Under the pieces are notes generated by a model, which saw only the letters and a list, made by a program, of their open reading frames with translations, searched no databases and was not told the DNA's origin. A program made the translations under genes and the position numbers. A stretch of 64,000 nucleotides of DNA from Flexivirga endophytica (lineage in GTDB: Bacteria; Actinomycetota; Actinomycetes; Actinomycetales; Dermatophilaceae): positions 744,001-808,000 of the forward strand of contig NZ_BMHI01000001.1 in NCBI RefSeq assembly GCF_014640635.1, given 5' to 3'. Each line of letters starts with the position of its first letter. The stretch's first letter is position 1. Below, piece by piece: positions 1-7,470 of the stretch.

Positions 1-1
1 C

Positions 2-508
2 GCGGCCGATGTCTCGCCGAGCACCTTCTTCCGTTATTTCCCGAGCAAGGAAGAGCTCGTGATCGCCGACGACTTCGACCCGATCATCATCGAGAACTTC
101 CGCGCGCAACCGGTCGGTGCGAGCATCACGGATGCGCTGCGTGCGGCGATCGCCAGCGTGGCGTCGACGATGTCGAAGGAGGAGTGGAGCTTCGAGAACG
201 AACGCATGGAGTTGATGCGGAGCGAGCCACAGCTGCAGGGCGCGATGCGCCGCGAGAGTGAGCGCAGCATCGAGCTGATCGCCGGCCTCGTCGCGGAGCG
301 TTGTGACCTCGACAAGGAGGATCTGCGGGTCCGCGCCATCGCCGGGGCATTGGTCGGTGGGTTCCAGGCGCTGGGGGAGCCCCCGAACGTCGTGGTGCAC
401 GATTTCGACCTCATCGGGTTCCTGGGCGCCGGTATGCCGCTCGACGGGCCTGCGGTGCTGCCGAGATCTCGGCAGAAGAGCAGTTCGCGCACCCGCCGGA
501 CCGGGTGA
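2..508 (+). CDS. TetR-family transcriptional regulator, 5' end outside window
   Basis: The reading frame is open from the first bases and ends at TGA 506-508, leaving about 168 residues. The visible N-terminal part, VSPSTFFRYFPSKEELV, is the recognition-helix end of a TetR DNA-binding domain (Ser-Pro-x-Thr-Phe-Phe-Arg-Tyr-Phe followed by Lys-Glu). The rest is the helical ligand-binding and dimerisation region, which varies too much to name an effector. The start codon and first helices lie upstream of the window. The gene is 9 bases from the antiporter gene that follows on the same strand, so it may be its regulator; that link is inference. Confidence 0.85.
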   Translation, partial: AADVSPSTFFRYFPSKEELVIADDFDPIIIENFRAQPVGASITDALRAAIASVASTMSKEEWSFENERMELMRSEPQLQGAMRRESERSIELIAGLVAERCDLDKEDLRVRAIAGALVGGFQALGEPPNVVVHDFDLIGFLGAGMPLDGPAVLPRSRQKSSSRTRRTG

Positions 509-517
509 GCCGGGACC

Positions 518-2227
518 GTGAGCCTCACTCTCATCGCCATCCTCGGCGTGCTGAGCATCGTTGTCGTCACGGCATTTTCGAAGCGGCTCGGGCTGGCCGC
601 GCCACTCGCGCTCGTCGTGGTCGGCATCGGGCTGAGCTACCTGCCCGGGACGCCGGACATCGAGCTGGAGCCGGAGCTGATCCTCGCGGGCGTGCTGCCG
701 CCGTTGCTCTACTCAGCTGCGGTCGATATGCCCGGTCAGGACTTCCGGCGGAACCTGAAGGCGATCAGTGGACTGGCCGTCGTGCTCGTGGTGTTGACGA
801 CGCTGGGCGCCGGTGCACTCTTCCACCAGGTCCTGCCGGGCATCGAGTGGCCGGCGGCGTTCGCGCTGGGCGCGGTGATCAGCCCGACAGACGCCGTCGC
901 GGCCACCTCGATCGGTAAGAAGCTCGGACTGCCGCCACGCGTCGTCACGATGCTCGAGGGCGAGGGACTGGTCAACGACGCGTCATCGCTGGTGCTGCTG
1001 CGTTCGGCGGTGGCCGCGATCGCCAGCTCGGTGTCGATCTGGAGCGTCGCCGGCAACTTCGTGAGGTCTGTCGTCATCGCGGTGGTGGTCGGGGCGGTCG
1101 TCGGAATGGTCATGGTGCGTGTCCGCGCCGCACTGCGTGATCCGATGCTGAGCACCGCGATCTCGTTCGCCGTTCCGTTCATCTCGTTCCTGCCGGCGGA
1201 GGAGTTGCACGCATCCGGCGTGCTCGCCGTCGTCGTCACCGGTCTGGTGATCGGCCGCGAGGGTCCGCGGCGGATCGCCGCGCGGGATCGCTGGGTCGAG
1301 TCGATGAACTGGCGCACCATCGCGTTCCTGATGGAGAGCGGGATCTTCCTGCTGATGGGACTCAGCCTGAAACCGCTGACCGACAGCGTGCAGGACGACG
1401 GGCGAAGCATCGGGCACGCGATCGCCATCGGTGTGCTCGCAGCGGTCGCCGTCGTGCTGCTCCGTCTGTTGTTCGTCGTGCCACTCGTCGCGATGATCCG
1501 CTAGGACCAGCGCAACGCCGCGGAGGTGCGTCCGAAACTCGAGAACTGGCGCGATCATCCGAGGTTCGAGCGGTTGGACCAGATGTCGGACCGGCGCCGC
1601 GAGCAGGTCACCCACCGGGTCCAGCGGATGGCCGCCGATCTGGACTTCAAACTGAACGAAGCCGTCGGCTGGCGCAGTGCGGTGGTGCTCGGCTGGGCCG
1701 GCATGCGTGGGGCGATCACCGTCGCCGCAGCACTGACCATTCCGTTGGACACGCCTCGTCGTTCCGAGCTGGTGCTGATCGCCTATCTGGTCGCGGCGAT
1801 CACCTTGCTGGTGCAGGGACTCAGTCTGCCTGTCGTCATACGGAAGGCGAAGGTGACCGACAACTCCACGGAACGACTCGCTCGGGAGCAGTTGGAACTC
1901 ATCGATGATCTCTACGGCGTGGCGCTGGACGAGGTCGACCAGCTCGCGAGGACGAGCGAGGACGAAGCGGAGCAGGCGACCATCGCGCGGGTGCGCGAGG
2001 ATCTGGTAGCCGAACGCGCGTCGCTGACGCGACGGGCCGATCTGAACGCGCGCACCGAACGCGAGGACTACTGCCGGATCCGGCTGAAAGTCGTTGCGGC
2101 ACAACGGTCCGAGCTCAGTGCGGTGGAGGACCGCGGCACCTTCAGCTCGCAGGGCGTCAGCAGTGCAGTGCGCATGCTCGACCGCGACGAGGTGCGTCTG
2201 ACGAGCTTCGACGACGACGCCAACTGA
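518..2227 (+). pseudogene. CPA1 Na+/H+ antiporter (NhaP type), interrupted by in-frame amber codon
   Basis: One frame runs from GTG 518 to TGA 2225-2227 and would encode about 568 residues, but codon 329 is TAG (1502-1504). The first part (518-1504, 328 aa) holds most of the exchanger domain, with SPTDAVA at residues 122-128 and the EGEGLVND ion-binding motif at 147-154. The second part (from GTG 1526, 233 aa) continues without frame change and carries the last membrane segments, including GWAGMRGAITVAAALTIP, and a charged cytoplasmic tail. CPA1 proteins need both parts to form the transport fold, so the gene is probably inactive unless the stop is read through, the fragments reassemble, or the base is a sequencing error. 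Codon use and similarity continue intact after the stop, so any lesion is recent. It lies 9 bases after the TetR gene. Confidence 0.8.
1502..1504 (+). other. in-frame TAG inside the antiporter gene
   Basis: The TAG follows the residues VAMIR and is followed in frame by DQRNAAEVRPK, a normal antiporter continuation. A single C-to-T change from CAG would create it. No Shine-Dalgarno sequence precedes the downstream GTG at 1526. Confidence 0.8.
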
Positions 2228-2303
2228 CGCTCACCGGCGCTCACTGACACACCCGCCGACGGCCGCTGCCATCTGCAAGCACCCGCGCGCCCACCACCTT
2301 CGG

Positions 2304-2394
2304 CGAGAGGCTCAGAAACACCTCGAGAGGCCCAGGAAATCAGGCAGATTTCGCCTGATCTTCTGGGCCTCTCGAGTGTCAGGTGAGCCTCTCG
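2304..2394. terminator. large nested bidirectional terminator
   Basis: Inner arms 2322-2345 and 2353-2376 pair at 22 of 24 positions (starting CTCGAGAGGCCCAG) around a 7-base loop. Outer arms CGAGAGGCTCA (2304-2314) and TGAGCCTCTCG (2384-2394) flank them. It sits between the antiporter (+) and malate synthase (-), which converge here, so it can end both transcripts. Confidence 0.85.
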
Positions 2395-2420
2395 GCGAGA
2401 GCGGGTGGGTGTCTGTTCGG

Positions 2421-4118
2421 TCAGGCGGCGGGCTCTGCCGAGCCCGCCGCCGACTGCTCGACCTGCTCGGACTGGCGCAGGTCCTCGCGGGTGTTGGGCT
2501 GCTTCATCCGCAGTGCCTGCTCGGTCAGGTAGCGCACGTAGGCGTAGTTGGTGAAGAAGCCGGGCAGGTAGTCGCTGAGCGCCGTCACCTCCAGCACCTC
2601 GCGCGCCGCCTGGTAACGAGCGGTGGCATCCGCGTCGAGGCCGCGCGTCAGCTTGGCCATCTCCTCGTCGATCACCCGGTCGAGCAGCTCGCGGGTCACG
2701 TGCGGGCCTTCGGCCAGCTGCGACTCGTGGTGGAGCCACTGCCACAGCTGAGCACGCGAGATCTCAACAGTCGCAGCGTCTTCCATCAGGTTGTCGATAG
2801 CCACGGCGCCCGTGCCGTCGACCCACGACGCCAGGTAGCGCAGCGCCACCGAGACATTGGTGCGCACACCGCCCAGGCTGATCGTCTGCTGCGTGCCCTC
2901 GAGGGACACCAGGTCGCGAGCGTTGACACCGACCGCCCGGCGCAGCGAGCGCTGGTCCGTCCGGTCACCGAGGATGCTCTTGTATGCCGCCAGGCAGGTC
3001 TCCACCAGGGCCGGGTGCGCCACCCAGGAGCCGTCGAAGCCCTCGGTCGCCTCACGCTGCTTCTCGGCGGTGACCTGAGCCAGCGCGCGGTGCCGGGACT
3101 CCTCATCCTGACCGGTCGGGTTGACCGCGGCCGGACCACCGATCGCGTAAGCCCAGCGCTTGTGGCAGGTCGCGATCAGCAACTGCGTCAGCGACCGCAG
3201 GATCGGCGTGGTCATGGTGATCTTGTCGCGATCGGGCAGCACGAACTCGTCGCCGCGATGTGAGAAGGTCCGCACGTAGCTGAAGATGTAGTCCCACCTA
3301 CCGGCGTTCATTCCGCTGCAGTGCGAACGCAGTTCGTAGAGGATCTCGTCCATCTCGAACGCCGCCGGCACGGTCTCGATCAGCACCGTCGCGCGAATGG
3401 TGCCCTGCGGTATGCCGAGCTCCCGCTGCGCGAGGACGAACACGTCGTTCCACAACCGTGCCTCGAGATGCGACTCGATCTTCGGCAGGTAGAAGTAGGG
3501 GCCGGCACCGTTCTGGATCAACTGCTTCGCGTTGTGGAAGAAGTAGAGACCGAAGTCGAACAGCGACGCTGAGATCGGGCGGCCGTCGATGGTGATGTGC
3601 TTCTCGCACAGGTGCCAGCCGCGCGGTCGCATGATGATCGTCGGGCCGTCACCGTCGGTGGTCAGCGTCGCGCCGTCCGACGACTTGTAGCTGAGGTCGC
3701 CGCGGATGGCGTCATACAACGTGATCTGACCGTCGATGATGTTCTGCCACGAGGGGGCGACGCCGTCCTCGAGGTCGGCGAGCCACGTCGAGGCGCCCGA
3801 GTTCATCGCGTGCGCCGCGGTGCTGGGGGAGGCCGGTGCGATGAGTTCGCAGCGACGGTCGGACAGACCGGGCGCGGGCGCCGCGACCTTCCAGGTCGGG
3901 TCGGCACGGATCGACGCGGTCTCGGGCAGGAAGTCCAGGTCCGCCCCGGCGCTGATCTCCTTGGCGCGGGCACGTCGCTGCGCGAGCAGCTCTGCGCGCC
4001 GACCGGCGAAGGCGCCGTCGAGTGTGGCTACGAAGGCAAGAGCTTCCGGGGTCACAATCTGGTCGAAGCGTGGGTGCTTGGTGCCGTGCACCACTGGAGT
4101 GCCGTGCGTTTCACACAT
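2421..4118 (-). CDS. aceB: malate synthase A
   Basis: Condenses glyoxylate with acetyl-CoA to malate, the second step of the glyoxylate shunt that lets cells grow on acetate or fatty acids. The 565-residue length fits the A isoform (about 530-560) rather than the G isoform (about 720). Family motifs visible are RPRGWHL near residues 164-170 with the active-site arginine, DLEDGVAPSW near 116, WDYIFSY, and GSWVAHPALV towards the C-terminal third. ATG 4118 is preceded by GGAAAGGAC at a workable distance. The next enzyme gene upstream in transcription is isocitrate lyase, 255 bases away with several hairpins between them, so the two are probably separately adjusted rather than simply co-transcribed. 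Confidence 0.95.
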   Translation of the reverse strand: MCETHGTPVVHGTKHPRFDQIVTPEALAFVATLDGAFAGRRAELLAQRRARAKEISAGADLDFLPETASIRADPTWKVAAPAPGLSDRRCELIAPASPSTAAHAMNSGASTWLADLEDGVAPSWQNIIDGQITLYDAIRGDLSYKSSDGATLTTDGDGPTIIMRPRGWHLCEKHITIDGRPISASLFDFGLYFFHNAKQLIQNGAGPYFYLPKIESHLEARLWNDVFVLAQRELGIPQGTIRATVLIETVPAAFEMDEILYELRSHCSGMNAGRWDYIFSYVRTFSHRGDEFVLPDRDKITMTTPILRSLTQLLIATCHKRWAYAIGGPAAVNPTGQDEESRHRALAQVTAEKQREATEGFDGSWVAHPALVETCLAAYKSILGDRTDQRSLRRAVGVNARDLVSLEGTQQTISLGGVRTNVSVALRYLASWVDGTGAVAIDNLMEDAATVEISRAQLWQWLHHESQLAEGPHVTRELLDRVIDEEMAKLTRGLDADATARYQAAREVLEVTALSDYLPGFFTNYAYVRYLTEQALRMKQPNTREDLRQSEQVEQSAAGSAEPAA

Positions 4119-4182
4119 GACAGGTGTCCTTTCCGGGTTGCGAATTGCCTTGTTGTTGCTGATGTTTCGGTGAAGTTTGGGT

Positions 4183-4232
4183 TTACCCGGGGCTGCACAG
4201 CCGGAGCCAGGTGACTGTGCAACCCCGGGTAA
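4183..4232. terminator. 18-bp stem hairpin between aceA and aceB
   Basis: Arms 4183-4200 and 4215-4232 (TTACCCGGGG followed by TGCACAG) match at 17 of 18 positions around a 14-base loop. It lies upstream of aceB on the transcribed strand and downstream of aceA, so it may terminate aceA read-through or attenuate aceB. No long T tract follows. Confidence 0.6.
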
Positions 4233-4279
4233 GTAGGGGTGGTCGGCGCTCAGGCCGATCGGGTGAAGCAGCTGATGCC

Positions 4280-4335
4280 GTCGTGTCGACGATCGGAGGA
4301 GTGAGCTTGCGAGCTCATCCGCGAGGAGACACGAC
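4280..4335. repeat. imperfect REP-like palindrome
   Basis: Outer arms GTCGTGTC (4280-4287) and GACACGAC (4328-4335) enclose an inner near-palindrome GTGAGCT, TGCG, AGCTCATCC. It resembles short intergenic palindromes of high-GC genomes more than a protein site. Confidence 0.45.
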
Positions 4336-4347
4336 CAAGGGCACCAG

Positions 4348-4380
4348 GTTCTGATCAGCCGCGAAGCGGGTGATCAGAAC
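4348..4380 (-). terminator. terminator overlapping the aceA stop codon
   Basis: Perfect 10-base arms GTTCTGATCA (4348-4357) and TGATCAGAAC (4371-4380) with an inner partly paired GCCGC/GCGGG segment. The upper-strand right arm covers the aceA stop codon at 4374-4376, so the hairpin forms directly at the gene end. Confidence 0.75.
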
Positions 4381-5666
4381 TGAGCCGCTTCGGTGGAACC
4401 CTTGAGCGCGGTGGTGGCGCTGTCGGGGTTGAGGGCGGTGGAGACCAGGTCGAAGTAGCCGGTGCCGACCTCGCGCTGGTGCTTGGTCGCGGTGTAGCCG
4501 CGCTCCTCGCTGGCGAACTCCTGCTCCTGCAGCTTCACGTAGGCCGACATCTGCTCACGGGCGTAACCGTGGGCCAGGTCGAACATCGAGTAATTCAGGG
4601 CGTGGAAGCCGGCCAGGGTGATGAACTGGAACTTGAAGCCCATGGCGCCCAGCTCGCGCTGGAACTTGGCGATGGTGTCGTCGTCCAGGTGCTTCTTCCA
4701 GTTGAACGACGGGCTGCAGTTGTAGGCCAGCATCTGGTCCGGGAAGTCCTTGTGAACGGCGTCCGCGAACTTCTTGGCCAGCTCCAGGTCCGGGGTGCCG
4801 GTCTCCATCCAGATGAGGTCGGCGTACTCGGCGTAGGCCTTCGCACGGGCGATGCAGGGCTCGATGCCGTTGCGGACCTTGTAGAAGCCCTCAGCGGTGC
4901 GCTCGCCGGTGAGGAACTCGCGGTCGCGCTCGTCGACGTCCGCGGTCAGCAGCGTGGCTGCTTCGGCGTCGGTGCGGGCGATGACGACCGACGGGGTGCC
5001 GGAGACGTCCGCGGCCAGGCGGGCGGCGTTCAGGGTGCGCACGTGCTGCTGGGTCGGGATCAGCACCTTGCCACCGAGGTGGCCGCACTTCTTCTCCGAG
5101 GCCAGCTGGTCCTCCCAGTGCACGCCGGCGGCGCCGGACGCGATCATGTTCTTCATCAGCTCGAACGCGTTGAGCGGGCCACCGAAGCCGGCCTCCGCGT
5201 CGGCGACGATCGGGACGACCCACTCGTCGACGGTCTTGATGCCCTCGGAGAACTCGATCTGGTCGGCGCGCATCAGTGCGTTGTTGATGCGGCGCACGAC
5301 GGCCGGGACGGAGTTGGCCGGGTAGAGCGACTGGTCGGGGTAGGTCTGGCCGGCGAGGTTCGCGTCGCCGGCGACCTGCCACCCGGACAGGTAGATGGCC
5401 TTGAGGCCGGCCTTGACCTGCTGCACGGCCTGGTTGCCGGTCAGCGCGCCCAGCGCGTTGACGTAGTCCTCGCTGTGCAGCTTGTCCCACAGCTGCTCGG
5501 CGCCGCGCTTGGCGAGGGTGAACTCCTCCTGGACCGAGCCGCGGAGCTTGACGACGTCACCTGCGGTGTAGTCGCGCTTGACGCCGGCCCAGCGGGGGTT
5601 GCTGTGCCAGTCGTTCTGCAGGGCAGTCTCCTGCTCGGTGGTGCTCGGCTGCTGCTGGGTGCTCAT
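4374..5666 (-). CDS. aceA: isocitrate lyase
   Basis: Cleaves isocitrate to succinate and glyoxylate, the entry step of the glyoxylate shunt. The protein is 430 residues, the size of the prokaryotic class. The catalytic KKCGH motif is present near residue 190 ([15 protein letters not shown]), with the Mg-binding and substrate-binding stretches DAEAGFGG and WMETGTP also intact. ATG 5666 has a strong AGGAG site just upstream. The gene is divergent from the RamB-like regulator and upstream of aceB, as expected for an acetate-induced pair. It contains no copy of the GTATGNCG word found through most of the window, as do several other presumably highly expressed genes. Confidence 0.96.
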   Translation of the reverse strand: MSTQQQPSTTEQETALQNDWHSNPRWAGVKRDYTAGDVVKLRGSVQEEFTLAKRGAEQLWDKLHSEDYVNALGALTGNQAVQQVKAGLKAIYLSGWQVAGDANLAGQTYPDQSLYPANSVPAVVRRINNALMRADQIEFSEGIKTVDEWVVPIVADAEAGFGGPLNAFELMKNMIASGAAGVHWEDQLASEKKCGHLGGKVLIPTQQHVRTLNAARLAADVSGTPSVVIARTDAEAATLLTADVDERDREFLTGERTAEGFYKVRNGIEPCIARAKAYAEYADLIWMETGTPDLELAKKFADAVHKDFPDQMLAYNCSPSFNWKKHLDDDTIAKFQRELGAMGFKFQFITLAGFHALNYSMFDLAHGYAREQMSAYVKLQEQEFASEERGYTATKHQREVGTGYFDLVSTALNPDSATTALKGSTEAAQF

Positions 5667-5786
5667 AGCTCCTGCGGTCCTTTCGCAATGTGCGGTGCTT
5701 CGTGAGTCCTACTTTGGGGTAACCACAACCTCGAAAAACAGGGACTTTTGATTAAAAAAACGACGATTTTGCGATACTGTCTGCGG
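5667..5786. promoter_or_regulatory. divergent aceA / ramB-like control region
   Basis: This 120-base gap is the most A/T-rich stretch nearby (run of A at 5755-5761). For the regulator, TTGATT (5748-5753) and GATACT (5773-5778) are a possible -35/-10 pair with a 19-base spacer, which would place the transcript start almost at ATG 5787, a leaderless message. TTTCGCAA (5681-5688) and TTTTGCGA (5767-5774) resemble each other and TTGCGAA upstream of aceB (4138-4144), and loosely the RamB box. All assignments here are inference. Confidence 0.4.
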
Positions 5787-7361
5787 ATGGCCCGAGTTTC
5801 ACCACCCACGGACGACGAACGTCGTGTCAAAAACACCTCTTCTGTGACGGCGACCACACGGAGGTCCGATCCGGGGCGGCTGACCAGCCCCGAACCGAAG
5901 TCCGCTGTGAAGGAATCGGCCGATGCTCCCGATGCACTGACGATCGGGCGGCGCATCCGGCACGTCCGCCAGGAAGCCGGTCGCACCCTCGGTGACGTCG
6001 CAGAGGCTGTCGGGATGTCGACATCGGCACTGTCGCTGATCGAGAACGGCAAGCGCGAGCCGCGCCTGTCGGTCGTGTCGGCGCTCGCCGGCGAGCTCAA
6101 CACGCCGTTGCCCAAGTTGCTGTCGACCGCACCGCCGAGCCGCCGTGCAGCTCTGGAGATCCGGCTCGAGCGTGCGCAACGCCTTCCGTCATACGAGTCG
6201 ATGGGCCTGCCGCGGGTGAAGGTCAGCCCACGACTGCCTACCGAGGCCCTGGAGGCGCTCGTCGGCATGCACGAGGCGATGGCGTCCGCGCGTGCGGACA
6301 GTGCGGCGACCCCCGAGCACGCGCGTCGTGCGAACGCACAACTGCGCGAGCGGATGCGTGCGGCCGACAACTACTTCGGTGACATCGAGGAGGAGGCCGG
6401 CGAGCTGCTCAAGGCGATCCACCATCCCGGTGGGCCGATCAGTCGCGCAGCGGTCGACCGGATCGCCGGTCACCTGGGTTACAAGCTCGTGCACACCTCC
6501 GACCTGCCCGGCTCGACCCGCACGGTGACAGACCTGCACAATCACCGCATCTATCTGCCGCAACCCGAAGCAGGACAACACGATTCGCGCTCGTTGGCGT
6601 TGCACGCGGTCGGCCACCTGATCCTGGGTCACCAACCGCCGCCGGACTACGCGGAGTTCCTGTCACAGCGGGTCGAGATCAACTACTTCGCCGCGGCGCT
6701 GCTGATGCCGGAGGGCGAGACCGTCGATTTCCTGCGCCGGGCCAAGGCTGAGAAGGACATCGCGATCGAGGACCTGCGCGACGCCTACGCGGTGTCCTAC
6801 GAGACCGCCGCGCACCGGTTCACCAACCTGGCGACCCGGCACCTCGGGCTGCCGGTGCACTTCATGCGGATCAGCCAGGACGGCGTGGTCTACAAGGCGT
6901 ACGAGAACGACGGAGTGCGCTTCCCGACCGATCCGATGGGTGCCATCGAGGGTCAGCGGGTATGCCGCTCCTGGACCGCACGGCGGGTCTTCGAGCAGCC
7001 GGACCTGTCGCAGGCCTATCAGGCCTACACCGATACCCGATCGGGCACCTACTGGTGCACTGCTGTCATCGATCGCACCAAGGATGGTCTTTTCGCGGTC
7101 AACGTCGGAGTGCCCTACCAGCACGTGAAGTGGATGCGCGGCCGCGAGACGACCGAGCGTGCGGTGTCGCGCTGCCCGGACCCCAGCTGCTGCAATCAAC
7201 CGCCGAGCGGGTTGGCGGAGCGCTGGTCCGGCCAGGCCTGGCCGTCGGCGCGAGTGCACTCGCATTTGCTGGCCGCGATGCCGCCTGGAGTGTTTCCTGG
7301 CGTCGATGACACGGAGGTCTACCGGTTCCTGGAGCGGCACGCGACTACCGCGAGTAAGTGA
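5787..7361 (+). CDS. ramB: RamB-like XRE regulator with ImmA/IrrE-type and short-chain fatty-acyl regulator domains
   Basis: Transcription factor of the RamB/ScfR group, which in corynebacteria and mycobacteria controls acetate and glyoxylate genes. Chosen start ATG 5787 gives 524 aa; a TTG at 5748 would add 13 residues but lies in the promoter. An XRE helix-turn-helix occupies roughly residues 52-110 (IGRRIRHVRQEAG, then TSALSLIENGKREP). The central ImmA/IrrE-like domain has HAVGH near 273-277 in place of the protease HExxH, so the catalytic glutamate is missing and it is probably a sensing domain. The C-terminal part contains a cysteine cluster CPDPSCCNQP. Divergent position next to aceA supports control of the glyoxylate shunt. 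Confidence 0.85.
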   Translation: MARVSPPTDDERRVKNTSSVTATTRRSDPGRLTSPEPKSAVKESADAPDALTIGRRIRHVRQEAGRTLGDVAEAVGMSTSALSLIENGKREPRLSVVSALAGELNTPLPKLLSTAPPSRRAALEIRLERAQRLPSYESMGLPRVKVSPRLPTEALEALVGMHEAMASARADSAATPEHARRANAQLRERMRAADNYFGDIEEEAGELLKAIHHPGGPISRAAVDRIAGHLGYKLVHTSDLPGSTRTVTDLHNHRIYLPQPEAGQHDSRSLALHAVGHLILGHQPPPDYAEFLSQRVEINYFAAALLMPEGETVDFLRRAKAEKDIAIEDLRDAYAVSYETAAHRFTNLATRHLGLPVHFMRISQDGVVYKAYENDGVRFPTDPMGAIEGQRVCRSWTARRVFEQPDLSQAYQAYTDTRSGTYWCTAVIDRTKDGLFAVNVGVPYQHVKWMRGRETTERAVSRCPDPSCCNQPPSGLAERWSGQAWPSARVHSHLLAAMPPGVFPGVDDTEVYRFLERHATTASK

Positions 7362-7436
7362 CGACAGTCGGCAGTCTGTCGCCCGGAATGGCTTGCTACC
7401 GCGAGTAAGTGACGACAGTAGGCATCTCGTCGCCCG
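7345..7436. repeat. 51-bp tandem duplication covering the ramB-like 3' end
   Basis: A 24-base identical block (CTACCGCGAGTAAGTGACGA and 4 more) starts at 7345 and again at 7396; similarity continues to GTCGCCCG, giving about 41 related bases per unit and a 51-base period. The first copy contains the last codons and stop of the regulator; the second is non-coding. Confidence 0.85.
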
Positions 7437-7470
7437 TCACCGGCAGCAGCCGCCGTCACGCGGCAACGAT

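Noticed and set aside
983-2104. Minus-strand frame opposite the antiporter
   Set aside because: Low-complexity His/Asp/Arg-rich shadow with no recognisable domain.
5748-5786. TTG start for the RamB-like regulator
   Set aside because: The extra 13 codons coincide with the A/T-rich promoter-like stretch; ATG 5787 fits better.
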